In this document: positions 10,651 through 58,590 of the stretch, piece by piece | How the letters are laid out: every line of letters starts with the position of its first letter | Position numbering within the stretch: the stretch's first letter is position 1 | From: Cristatella mucedo | Taxonomy: Eukaryota > Bryozoa > Phylactolaemata > Cristatellidae | Reading direction: 5' to 3' | Assembly (NCBI GenBank): GCA_009760855.2 | Contig: WPIO01000128.1 | Location: 884,001 to 948,000 of the forward strand | DNA length: 64,000 bases | Notes under the pieces: generated by a model | What the model saw: only the letters and a program-made list of their open reading frames with translations | Told to the model about the DNA's origin: nothing | The model's database searches: none | Program-made: the position numbers and the translations under genes

Positions 10651-10969
10651 AATATTAATGTGCCTGCTTACACGATAGCCAACACAAAACTGATTCACGA
10701 TGGCAGCTCAAAACCAAAATGCAGTGCATATGACAGTGGAAAGAAAACCATGCCTATGCTACGGATATTTGCCTCGCTTACAACTAAGCAATACAAGTTG
10801 CCACTGCAGAGTACAATTTAGGTCAAGAAGCTTGAGCATGTTTAGGTCTGATACAGGATCATACCTTTTGTGCACACATGCACTGGTTTAGGTTTTTAAA
10901 CGCGACTATGCCCCACTTGGTCAAAATCCTAACAAAATACTGACGCCGGAGAGCTAGGAAGAGAGACCG

Positions 10970-11245
10970 TGATGTGAGACAATTGAAGAATGAGGAAGGC
11001 AGAGCTGGGTGAGTGAGAGCGATATAGCACGAGAGAAAGCGAGAGGAAACGAGAGAAAGCGAGGGATGACAAGAAGACGGAGGCTGATTTTAAGAGAGAC
11101 AGCTAGTAAGTGCGACTAAGGAGAAGAGAATTTAGGGCCACGGGGAGAGAGAGAGAGAGAGTGGGGAGAGAGCGGAGACAGACGGACAGACACAGAAACA
11201 GACAGAGAAAAGGAGAGAGGAGGAAAAAGAGCCAGGGAGTAGAGA
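10970..11245. repeat. GA-rich low-complexity tract
   Basis: Purine-rich gagaga, agcgagag and acagacagac repeats. The flanking 10651-10969 and 11246-11744 hold no recognised gene. A C11 tract precedes ggccgattgg near 11690. Confidence 0.7.
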
Positions 11246-11744
11246 GGCGAGAGTATCGTTTACCGGGGGGCGACAGTAAGGGACGATAGTATATTAATTG
11301 AGAATATATATAAAAGACGGCCTACCGTTATTGGCGTACCAAACCTTGCGTCACATAGGAATAGGCGAACCAAAACGGGGCGACAATATTTCCACTGCAC
11401 CACGCTGTGCTTACGACCAATTCTGGAGCCTCGATAACCTCCGGTTGGAAAGCGCCCTCTCGGCAGCCATAGCCTACCATGCTCAAGTATGACGCAAGCG
11501 AGGTTAAGATCATTTACCTAAGGACAGCCCTCTAAGCTCCGGGCTTATAACATCCTATCTACCGGAACTTGAGTGAAACTCACTCAGCGGAAGAAGGTAT
11601 CCACTGCAGCTCTGCACCTAGTTGTGCTGGCACTCCTCTGACATTTAATTGGTCGGCTTGTGCACGTCTGTGTGGCCAGGTGGAGCCCCCCCCCCGGCCG
11701 ATTGGCTCAGATGAATGCATGGTAGCTCAACGGGTAAACAAATA

Positions 11745-12560
11745 GTAATAATTATTATTATGCATTTGATATAGCACCCTCAGAGAATCTTTTGATCTCT
11801 TTCTAGGCTCTTCTTGTACTGCAAAGGAAACGCGATCGAATCTCTGTGTGTAGGCAATTCATATATCCTGGAATTGAAGTATAATAGCCTGTAGATACAG
11901 TATGCATTATTGAAGCACGCCTAAGCATAGAAAAAATAATTCACGTCATGCAGCAAATGCTGAGCTGTAATAGCGAGCTTTAAGTCTGTTAATTCTCGTT
12001 AAGGTGGGAAATGTTAGGTTGTGCGTTGGCATTGAGTTCCAGATTTCGGGATCATAGAAACTGACGACCATGTCGCTAATGGAATTTATATTGCTTAAAA
12101 ACACATCTACGTTACTCGAGTAAGGAGACTTAGTGGCACGATGCAAATTCCGATTAAAAATTGTTTTGGATAATTATTACAGACCAAAATGAGAAAGCGA
12201 CCAAATATTAGTTTACAGAAACCTAAAGACAGTACGCTTCTTGACTGGGAGCCAGTGCAGGTTGGTGGTAATTGCTTTAATGTAGCTGCAAAGAGATTTA
12301 CGAGATACAAGTCGCTCTGCTGAGTTGAGCACAAAATTTGCACGCCTTATTTCACATGCCTACGTCTACCACCTGCAGAAGTGTAGGCCAGATTCCACAA
12401 AATGCTTGAACCAGCATGTCTTTGGTATCTTCCTTAACCAAGCAAGCGCAGATTCTTGCAACCTTACGGAGCTAAATTTTGGAAGACTCGTGACAACCTC
12501 TTAGTCAGCCTTGAATTTTCCTGGGTTGAGGTGCTCGATATAAACTGCTAAGACTGTGAG
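11745..12560 (-). mobile_element. Old L2 family A copy
   Basis: (att)n tail, decayed hairpin (tttgatatagcaccctcaga), then scattered matches such as ttgactgggagccagtgcag (HWLPV region in reverse). Much more diverged than the 33-kb copy. Confidence 0.65.
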
Positions 12561-13250
12561 CCCAAGTCCTAAGGCACTTGTAAGGCGCCTGGTTAGAGAT
12601 CTCGTTCTCGTAGTGCGGGCGCTGTACAAAGTAATTTATTTTTGGATAATATGTGTTACCAGCGTTGCGATATTAGTAGACGTGAATCGTGTAGGCTCAA
12701 ATCAGTGACTCAGCTGACTTCTACGACTGCTCTACGGACAGCACTAGAGATCGTGTTCAAAGCTCTCGTTTATGAGAATTTGCTGAAATGCTGTACACAG
12801 CGTTGAATCGCATAGCAATGTCATCTAATCTTGGATCTTTATACTCTAATAGGATTAAGTAACAACGCTTATTTAGTATCATTTGCAGGGTGGTGATCGT
12901 GGATTACCGTCGAGAAGTGTTCTCATAGCATCGCCTTCACGTGACAACAATCGGATTTCGCGCTCCCGATCGCGATCTCGGTTGGTTAACCAATCGGTAC
13001 GGATGACGGGTTACGATTGGTAGTCCTAATTTCAGAACCGGAATTCAGGAAAAGTTGGCAAAGCGCTGTGCCAAAAACAGCACAGCGACAAGCGAGGTCT
13101 TGTCCATAAGACTAGGTAGAACAAATTGGGAAATTTTCGGTGCCAGCTCAGTGCAGAACCTGCATAGATCACTTCTTTGTCCACGACAACTTGGCCTCGA
13201 TTTTGGCTTCTACGTGAAGACGTGAAGTCGTAGAATTGCCTAAATATTGG
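12561..13250. other. No gene seen
   Basis: Balanced-composition unique sequence, no feature recognised. Confidence 0.5.
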
Positions 13251-13254
13251 GCTG

Positions 13255-13570
13255 TAGATAGGGATACGACTGTTTGTCTGCCTTTAGTTCATATGCTCCC
13301 AAAGCTTGTAACTCACTCCCGACTTGCGTCACGACATCAACTGACCACTACATTAAAAAAGAAACGGCATCGCGCTGGCTGCCATTAGCCACACTTGCAC
13401 GCTGACCGTGTTTAGGTCACCCACAACCATGCTATTCTAGTCGTTTATTGAGCATGCTACCCCTAACCATTCGACCGCGCTTCCTTTGCAGTAACTTTAT
13501 TGTGAGCCTAGAAAGAGATCGATTTCTCTGAAGGCGCTATATCAGATGTATTATTATTATTATCATTTTT
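13255..13570 (+). mobile_element. L2 family A 3' fragment
   Basis: Carries ttagttcatatgctcccaaa, actcactcccgacttgcgtc, the 3' UTR and the hairpin gagatcgatttctctgaagg, ending in (att)n. 13571-14040 shows nothing further. Confidence 0.75.
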
Positions 13571-14049
13571 ATTAGCTAGTCCGGCATTCTGGTATCACAT
13601 CTAGCCTTCATTGAATAATTACTTGAGAGTATTTCTCCCTTTGCAATAGGTCGCTTGCACTGGATGCATGACTCTGCAGCCATGTATGTCTTTGCTGAGC
13701 TTTGAAGCTGCTGCATTTGAACTACTATCCACCAAAGTGCACTCACTCCTAATCAAGCATCTGATTGACTTTAATGTTCGGTCGCACATATGAATGTCCC
13801 TTATTTTTTTGCCCTGGTCTAACTTTTGGAAATACTTCTCTTTTTAAGATTTGCACGGCACCACCAGCTCAGCTTAATCGACTATTTTAGCTATGCCTCT
13901 GACCAACCCTCAAATTATTCGGAGACCATTGCTTGAGCTTATGTGTTACCAAAGCCTAGAATTCACTACCGAATGATTTGAGAGGATCAAAAGAAATTGC
14001 TACTAACAGGTGACCCTAAACGTGTTGTTAGACTAGAAATCTTTGTTCT

Positions 14050-14920
14050 TCAAATAGGTGATGCTGTTGTGAGATCATCACCATGTGCTTAGAATTTAGG
14101 TGCAGTCTTTGACAGCTGCTTATAAAAACCTATTTTCAATGCTTTTCTAAGCAGACTGCTTCCATAGCTAGCCATCATGTCCGATCACTGTATAAGATTA
14201 GGAGCTGTCTTCTACGTTGGCGTGCAAAAAATTGAACCAGCTTGTTAGTTCTGTCTCGGCTAGATTATTGTAATTCCCTTTTGACTGGGCTAACGAAAAA
14301 AGTCACTCTGCCACTGCAGCTAGCGATGAATATGGCTACAACGCGAGTTAACAAGTCTCAGAGGCTTAATTACGTGTCTCCTTTGCTGAAAGAGCTTTGA
14401 TGGCTGTCGGTTGATCAACGGATACAGACCAAAGTTCCTCCGCAGACCCACAAGGCCTGCCACCGACTTCTCTCCTGCTAACCTAGCTGTACTGCTGCAT
14501 CAGTTTCAGCCTCCCCGTGTCCCCAGGTCCTGCAAGGACAATTAATTAGTTGCTCCATTTCTCCGCTTAAAGACCTTTGGTGACAGAAGCGTTTGCTCTG
14601 CAGGTCCTAGGCAGTTGAACTCACTTCCACGATTCTTATGCAATGATAACTACTCTCCTGCTGCCGACCATGGCACATCCTTTCCAGCCGTCCTGAACTG
14701 CTACTTCCATGCTACAGAGTACCTCAACTGCTCTTCAGACTCACCTATGCTTCTCACTTTCTCTTTTTTGCGTTAGATTATGTCTGTTGGCTACCGAATG
14801 TTTACCAAAAGCCGTTTAGGCGGTGAGTGCGCTTTTTAAAACTCTCCTGCTTAACACATAAATATCTTTGCGGATTTAAAGACGGAGATACGTTACATGT
14901 TACATTACGAGTTATTTTAT
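14050..14920 (+). mobile_element. LINE family B copy, frame-disrupted
   Basis: Matches the 10-kb and 21-kb copies from tcaccatgtgcttagaattt through ctgaaagagctttgatggct to gacggagatacgttacatg. Multiple stops and frameshifts. Confidence 0.8.
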
Positions 14921-14959
14921 AATTACATATGTTATCGCTTACGAAAAGATTCGCAATAT

Positions 14960-15080
14960 GCCCCATATATATATATATATATATATATAATTATTTATTT
15001 ATATTTATATAGTCTTCCCTTGCCACTTGGCGCTTCGACTTTAGTGGCTTCACCCTATTGCGGTTCTTTCAAATACATTT
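14960..15080. repeat. (AT)n tract plus repeat block shared with 2925-2999
   Basis: (at)n at about 14965-14990, then cttgccacttggcgcttcg ... cttcaccctattgcggtt, homologous to the second half of the 2.8-kb SINE-1 copy. Confidence 0.65.
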
Positions 15081-15462
15081 ACTAAAAAGCGTTCCTGGGG
15101 GTCAGGAGGCGGAAGTTGGCCCAACACCTGAACGTCTCTCGAAAGTCGCGAGAACTATTAAGAAAGTTCCGGACGTGATTGGCGAATGGCACCCACAAAT
15201 GATACGTGCATTTTGATTCAGGAATGCACTTGGAGCTACTGACCCGTACAGAAGCCTCCGCACGAACAAGTAGACAGCGCCAGACACTGCCTACCACCAC
15301 GTTCTTCAACCGCAAACCCAGACATCCACTGCCTACACCTAGTACTACTTCATTGGAAGAAGACAACGTCCTACCTGGTGGAGATACTTCATCACCTGAA
15401 GACTCTCATAATGAAGTTGTGCCTTTAGAGTAGTAGTAACCCTGCTGTCCGTTGATGTGTAG
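15081..15462 (+). other. Unassigned segment with small open frame
   Basis: Frame 15206-15433 encodes LLTRTEASARTSRQRQTLPT and an acidic tail (LEEDNVLPGGDTSSPEDSHN) before TAG. It directly precedes the 5'-truncated L2. I do not recognise it. It may be part of an older element or an exon. Confidence 0.2.
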
Positions 15463-15465
15463 TTC

Positions 15466-17120
15466 ATCTAAAAAGCTAAAAAGCTGTAGTCAGGCCTCAT
15501 CTCAAGAAAGCAACACTAGACCAAGAGAACTTGAGCAACTACCGCCCAGTCTCCCTTCTACCATTCCTATCAAAGACGCTGAAACGGGTCGTGGCAGACC
15601 AGCTGAACTCATATATCGAAACCTCACACCTTGCTAGTAAGGTCCAGTCTGGCTATAGAGCTAATCACTCCACGAAGTCAGCATTGCTTAGGGTATACAA
15701 CGACCTACTTAGGAATGCAGACATGGGTAGAGTGTGTCTGCTTGTTGTGCTCGATCTTTCGGTAGCTTTTGATACCATCGATCACAAAGTTCTTCTAGAG
15801 CGCCTCTCATCTCGCCTGGGCATCACTGGCACTGCTCTGCAGTGGTTCAGGTCCTATCTCAGTGGGAGACTCCAGAGTATTGACGTGAATGGACAAAGAT
15901 CATCTGAAGTACCTCTGAAATATGGAGTACCTCAGGGCTCAGTGCTAGGTCCGGTTCTTTTCACGGTTTATACTCTGCCTCTTGCTGATGTGATTGCCAA
16001 GCACACTCTAGGCTTTCACTTCTATGCGGATGACACTCAGTTGTACCTTTGCTTTGATCTCTCCCAGCCTTCGAGCACCTCAAATTCTCTCAACTCACTT
16101 GCTGCATGCATTGATGACATCTGCACATGGATGGCAGCAAATTTTCTAAAACTAAACGATGACAAAACTAACTTACTAGTTATGGGCAAACCGAGTGTGA
16201 TTCAGAGATTGAAAAGGCTGTCTCTCAAAATTGGCTCTGCCAGCATATCACCTGTCAAATCAGCTCAAAATCTAGGTGTCATATTCCAAAGCGACCTCTC
16301 GTTAGACGACCATATCAGCTCCACAGTCAAATCTGTCTATTTTCAGCTTCATAACATTGCTAAAATTCGGGCTTGTTTAGATAAGGATACCACGTCCAAG
16401 TTGGTCCATGCATTCGTGACATCTCGTCTCGACTTCTGCAACTCACTGCTTACTGGCCTACCAGCATGTGCGATCAGAGCGATTGCAGCTGGTGCAAAAC
16501 TCTGCAGCAAGGCTTGTCAGTCGTGAACGTCGCAGTTGCCACATTACTCCACTTCTCGCCGACCTGCACTGGCTACCAGTCAAGCAACGAATTGACTTCA
16601 AGGTTTTGTCGCTCACTTTTAGGTCCCTTCATTCTATGGCTCCAGCCTATCTCTCCGACATACTCCCCCATCAGGCCAAGCATCATACCACCCGCTTTTC
16701 GGAATCCAACAGTCTACAAATACCTCGTACAAACCTCAAATCCTTTGGAGACCGTGCATTTAGTTCGTATGCTCCCAAAGCCTGGAACTCCCTCCCGACT
16801 TGCGTCAGAACATCCCCTGACCTGACCACAAAAGGAACTTAAAAACACACCTATTTAGGACAGCATTTAGTGGGTCCCTGTGATTCGTCCTTCATGTGCT
16901 TATGCGTGCTGACACTGTGCATGCTGCCACTAACCACATTTGCATGCTGACCCTGTGCATGTCACCCCTAACCACGTTATTCATTTTGTTTGTTTTTCAA
17001 GCATGATTTTACTTACCATTCAATTGCATTTCCCTTTGCAGCAAATGTAAAGCGCCTAGAAAGAGATTAAGTTCTCTGAGGGCGCTTTATCAAGTACATT
17101 ATTATTATTATATTATTATT
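15466..17120 (+). mobile_element. L2 family A, 5'-truncated copy with largely intact RT
   Basis: Starts in the RT N-terminus (SNYRPVSLLPFLSKTLKR). Frame 15531-16526 runs through LDLSVAFDTIDHKVLLERLS, GVPQGSVLGP and the catalytic FYADDTQLYL to DFCNSLLTGLPACAI. One frame change near 16475-16500 moves the C-terminal part (LQLVQNSAARL, LLADLHWLPVKQRIDFKVLS) to frame 16468-16842. The 3' UTR, hairpin at 17049-17090 and (att)n follow. No endonuclease. Young-looking but truncated and frameshifted, so not autonomous. Confidence 0.92.
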
Positions 17121-17274
17121 ATTATCTATTTATCTTCATCACTTTGTCACCGAAAAAGCTACACTTTGTTCATTGGTTAGTGGTTGAGTGTAAAAATTGT
17201 GTACTTGTGTAATTAAATGCGCGATAATATGATATTAATAATATGTAGTTAAATGCACGATAATATGATATGTT

Positions 17275-17435
17275 GCCGAGCTGGTTTGGTCTAGCGGTTA
17301 AGGTGCTCGCCCCGACCAAGGTCTGACTGAGGTCGTGGGCTCGAGCCCCGAGGCATATGTGAAGCGCCTGAATAGAGATTAAGTTCTCTTGGGGCACTAT
17401 ATATATATATAAATGAATTATATAAATGAATTATA
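17275..17435 (+). mobile_element. SINE-1 copy, well preserved
   Basis: A box tggtctagcggttaaggtgc, B box ggtcgtgggctcgagcccc, then a 3' part aagcgcctgaatagagatta / gttctcttggggc that copies the L2 family A 3' hairpin, then an (at)n tail. Nearly identical to the copy at 58416. Confidence 0.9.
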
Positions 17436-17631
17436 TATATTTGTAACTTCTAATACATCTTTTACTCTTATATTTTGTCTAACATATTGGGCAATACGAG
17501 TGAAATGGTGACTAAAGCAGTATTATTTCATGTCTAGAGGGCTCTAGTAATGTTAAAAACCGTAGTTAGAGGGTAGTGAACAGGTTTTCCAGCGTCTAAC
17601 TGCGAAAATGTTCGATGTATTAATAAAAAAA

Positions 17632-17716
17632 TCCTACTTCGCGTAGTTCACTTGTCGCTGGAAAGTCTGGAACTGATTAACCAAGATAAACGATCAACAA
17701 CCGTATATACATACAC

Positions 17717-17777
<61 letters not shown>

Positions 17778-17849
17778 CGGTTGTTGATCGTTTATCTTGG
17801 TTAATCAGTTTCAGACTTTCCAGCGACAAGTAAATTACGCGAAGTAGGA
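17632..17849. repeat. Long palindrome: 78-bp inverted arms around (AT)n
   Basis: Left arm 17632-17709 (from tcctacttcgcgtag to aacaaccgtatata) is repeated in reverse complement at 17772-17849, with about three mismatches. The 62-bp centre is pure TA/GTAT repeat. No coding. It could be a MITE-like foldback or hairpin-prone site. Confidence 0.93.
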
Positions 17850-17879
17850 AATAATAATATAATAAAATAAATATAAAAG

Positions 17880-17990
17880 GAATTATATATATATATAATT
17901 CATTTTATTATATTATTATTTTTTATTATTATATTCATTTCATTTTATATATAATTCATTATATATATATAATTCATTTATATTTAATTC

Positions 17991-18062
<72 letters not shown>

Positions 18063-18066
18063 ATAT
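17880..18066. repeat. (AT)n and (GT)n microsatellite block
   Basis: Short ta/att runs, then an uninterrupted (gt)n from about 18003 to 18059. Confidence 0.9.
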
Positions 18067-18310
18067 GTGTGAGTGGGTGTGTCTATTTAAAATACATAGA
18101 AAAATACCTCTCCCCCTTTGGGAAAACCAGGTGAAATGATTAATTGTTTAGAATATTTTCGCCTTCAATCAGGCTGCCGCTTACGCGAAGGTAAAACTTG
18201 AATTGTCGAATCGTCCACGCTTCCACTTTTTGCTGCTTCTAAAGATTGTGCTCATCAGCTGCTCCATATTTGTCTCTCTTTATGAAATAGTTGCTTCTGA
18301 GCCTACTTAC

Positions 18311-54604
<36,294 letters not shown>

Positions 54605-54889
54605 GGAAACATCCACACGTCAGCAGCAGCAGCGCTCGAGCTACAAGGGCTACAAGGTTCCTCTAGGCTCCCAAGGCAGCTCTACAGGCAGACCAAAGCA
54701 GACGAATGGTCACCATTCTAGCCTGCACACGCGCCTCGCTCCGGGCCAGACCCACTGGAAGAGGTCGTGTAACCGAGTCGTCAATGCTATGTGGGAGCGT
54801 ATCAATGCTATGGCGTAGGTGGCTCCTGTTTAGCAGCTGCGGCCTCCTCGGTCTCTTCTGTCGAAGCAGCTGTAGCACGAGCACACACA

Positions 54890-55285
54890 TATGTATAGGT
54901 AGGAACACCTACGTACACATAAACATACCCACACCCGCACGCACGCATACCCACGCATACGCACGCACATGCACGCGCACACACACGCACACTCACACGC
55001 ACACACACATGCGCACACACGCATGAGCTGGTGCACACGTGCGTACGCAAGCAGGAGCAAATGGGGGCCACACTCTGATGCACGCACAACACACAAACAC
55101 ACACACACGAGCGTGCACGCACACACACACAAACGCACACACACACACACACACACGTGTGTACGCTTGGAGTTTGGTGGCCAAATTAAGTGCAGGAATG
55201 CTCTTAAGCATAACCACGAACACATTTTCGAAATGCTTTCAAAAGCTAGCTTGCATCTTTCGTCGCATCTTTAACTGGCAAGCGT

Positions 55286-55315
<30 letters not shown>
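54890..55315. repeat. CA/CACG-rich simple-sequence region
   Basis: Interrupted cacaca, acgcac and gcacacacgc repeats with a pure (ca)n at 55286-55316. Upstream of exon 1. Confidence 0.85.
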
Positions 55316-55316
<1 letters not shown>

Positions 55317-55318
<2 letters not shown>

Positions 55319-56450
55319 TCTGTGTCTCGACGTCTCTAGGTCTAGGTCTGCAGTCTAGGTAGAATTAATTTCCGGGGCAAGTCAGCTGGCGATACAAGGT
55401 CAGCAGCTTTGGAGCAAGACATACAGTGAGCCGAGCTACGACTTAGGCTCTCACGCCCAGGAGCTGTCATGGCCCCTTGTGTTCCTGTTTAGGACAGCGC
55501 TTGGCATCTGGCAGAAACTTGGTTGAACCATCCACTGGGAAATCGTGCTCGGTGTATTCGGTGCTACAGTGCCCTGCAATACTCCATCGCAGCCAGGCAT
55601 AAAGGAAAAGTGGACGGCTAGGGCCGGCGGCAGCAGAGGCTCACGACCGAGCACTCAATCTCGTGGGCACCGTTACAGCTGCCGTTAGCAGCTACTCGTA
55701 CGAAGTCCAACAATTGAGAGAGGCGCCGTCGCTTCCTGCGCTAACCTAGCTAAACAGTATGATGCAGAGTCAACTTCCCTTCTTGAGCCACATGGACGGT
55801 AACGATTAAACGGTAAAAAAAAAAAATTGCCACGTCCTCCTTGTACTGTCGTTCGTTGTTCCGTGTCTTTCTTCTGTCGAAGCTACAGCTCGTGCCCTGC
55901 CTTCTCTGCCCTCAAAGTCAAATCAGTCGAGCTGCACACACTGGCTCTGGCTCAGGCTCCCGAGGTAAACGAGTAGCAGAGCAATAATGAGTGGGGGGGG
56001 GAGCTTACAGTCAGAAATGGATGCAACAGAGTCACCAACCGGTGCTGAGTACCAGCCCAGGTAGCTGCATCCCATGTTCACTAACGAAGTCAAGTGGCAA
56101 ACAATAAGAGATAAGAGGCACCTGCTCAAAACCAAGATGCCAACTCGACTGTGGTCGCTTTATCTAGACATGCCTGATTTCCTAATTACTGGCTACACCA
56201 TCAGCTGAATTTTTCAGGAATCGAATGGTACCACCACCGCTAAAGACAACGGCAGGAGACATCAGCCCAGCCCGGCGTGGACATAGGCTGGATACAGCAG
56301 CGTGTGTCCAAGTATATTACTCACCTAAGCCGCTCTGTCGCAATGCTTATTTGGTTGCTTGGATCCGGGACAAAAATGAAATCTTCCTAACTTACATTCG
56401 AGAGCAATTGATTTACTGTAGCATTTACTGTAAACTTAGTAGTTATAACT
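55317..56450. other. No gene seen
   Basis: Includes an A11 tract (about 55816) and a G8 tract (about 55992). No supported coding or repeat. Confidence 0.5.
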
Positions 56451-56454
56451 ATGC

Positions 56455-56735
56455 ATTTGTATTTTACTCTCAGAGCTTAATCTCTTTTTAGGCACTTTAT
56501 ATATGCTGCAAAGGAGGCACGAGGCTATAGTTTTTTGCAAACTGCACACAATGTCAGCATGCATAAGCATGCGCAAAGGACCATCATTAGGACCCAGCGA
56601 ATGCTGTGAGGAGCAAGAGCGTTTTAACTTTTTCTTTACAAATCAAATCAGGGGGTGTCGTGCCGTCAGTCGAGAGTAGGCTCCAGTCTTTGGCAGCTTA
56701 CGAACTAAAGTCACGGTCTCCAAAATATTAATCTA
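56455..56735 (-). mobile_element. L2 family A 3' fragment, old
   Basis: ctctcagagcttaatctctt, aggcactttatatatgctgc, agcatgcataagcatgcgca, acgaactaaagtcacggtct in reverse order. Confidence 0.7.
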
Positions 56736-56929
56736 TTTATTGTTTCCTATCTTCTCATTGACTTCCAACAGGCATGATACATCTAGAAAGCCCACTTCAG
56801 TCATATTAGGCTATCCAGCAGTACATAGCAAAACCCAAAGCCATATTACATGCACGGAGCAAGCATCTAAGATATATGAGAATTCATACGATGCATCCTT
56901 TCACTAGTGTAAAAATGGAAAATCAGGCA

Positions 56930-57380
56930 TGTCTAGATAAAGCGACCACAGTCGAGCTGGCTACTACCTTCGTGACATCCCAACTAGACTTCTGTAACTG
57001 GATACTTTCTGGTCTTCATGCCTGTACTGGTCCAAAACGTCTAACGTTGGTCCACAAATCTGCAGCTCGGCTTGTCAGTGGTGAACATCGAAACTGCCAC
57101 ACTACACGGCATCTCACCAATCAGCACTACAGCCCCATCAGTTATTGTATCGATTTCAAGATGCTGTCAACCCAAATGAGATCAATCCATCCTCTTGCTC
57201 TGGTCTACCAATCTGAAATTAATTTCCCATCAGGCCTCTGGACACCACATCCCCAGCTCTTCTGAATCAAGGCCATTAATTGTGTCCATATCTAAACTAA
57301 AGTCCTGCATAGACCGTGCCTTTAGATACTATGTCCTCAAAGCCTGAACTGACTGACTGACATCATGTATCTGCTGATTT
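56930..57380 (+). mobile_element. L2 family A RT C-terminal fragment, old
   Basis: Plus frame with CLDKATTVELATTFVTSQLD, FCNWILSGL and LVHKSAARLVSGEHRNCHT. Opposite orientation to the adjacent 56.5-kb fragment. Confidence 0.75.
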
Positions 57381-57524
57381 GATACCATCCCAATGACGAT
57401 AAAAGCCTATATTTACCTCACATCCTGTTGCTCCACCAGATGGAGTGAATCACGATCTGCATGCAGATGCATTCCTAGATTTTGCACATTGTGACAAACC
57501 AATTGACAAGCTTCCGTTTCAGAA

Positions 57525-57600
57525 AAAGTCGAGAGCCAAGAAAGAGATTTGGTCTCTTGGTGTGCAATAAAAAAACGTATCACAGTTATTATTATACTAT
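57525..57600 (+). mobile_element. L2 tail remnant
   Basis: gagccaagaaagagatttgg, tctcttggtgtgcaataaaa, ttattattata. 57601-58415 shows no supported gene. Confidence 0.5.
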
Positions 57601-58415
57601 AGGCATACGTTAGACCAGACACACAGCACAATTGGGACTCACACAAAATGCTAATCGATTTTGAGTTACAGCAAGAGTCATGCAGCGTCACGAGTGCCAC
57701 TGAGAGCGAGTGGTGCAATGGTATACAAACAGGTAAGCCTGCTAGGAACAACTCCACAGAAATGGCTGCCGTTAGAGCACAGCTGCTGCCTTGGTTTGGC
57801 AGACTGCAGCAACCATGGTCCTCGACGTGCAACACGGGTTCAGCAGCAGGAAGAATTGGGGAGGCACTGGATTGCATTGGGGATTGATTGGGGAGGCACT
57901 GGAGCTGACCTGGATTGCAGCAAGCGATGGTTGACACTTCCTTGTAATAGCTAGAGTTGGCAAGGGCAGCTCGGGTTAACACAAAAGGACGATGGGGCAG
58001 AGCAGAGATTACGACCTTGGCTAGCTGTACAGCAATCTGGGTGCTTTGCTACAGAGCCGCTCGACCAGCCAGTCACAGATGAATTAACTAGCTTTCGTAC
58101 TCCACACTCGAGCCCTAAGCTTTCGAAAATACAGGCCAGGAAAATAGCAGATTCTGACCCTGATTGGACATATGTGGTAGCCTCGTGCTAGCCATCCCAG
58201 CCTCGACCTTCAGCATGCATGCTAAGTTCTTTAAGAAGTCAGTAAACATTGAGCATTTTGAAATTTCTTCAGCAGGCCACAACCAATCGTAAATTGTTGA
58301 TTCGAAATCGAACGGTCGACATAAATGTCGGTCTCTGTGTAGACCAGCTGGGGCTTCATATCTTGACTATATTCCCAAGAGCTGGAACCCTGACCTTGGT
58401 TGTCATCCGCACCAT

Positions 58416-58590
58416 GCCGAGCTGGTTTGGTCTAGCGGTTAAGGTGCTCGCACCGACCAAGGTCTGACTGAGGTCGTGGGCTCGAGCCCTGAGGCATATG
58501 TGAAGCGCCTGAATAGAGATTAAGTTCTCTTGGGGCGCTATATAAATGAATTATATATTATATAATATATATATATATATATATATACCA
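58416..58590 (+). mobile_element. SINE-1 copy, well preserved
   Basis: Same as the 17275 copy with about three differences over roughly 128 bases; ends tatataaatgaattatat and (at)n. 58591-59380 shows no other feature. Confidence 0.92.
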
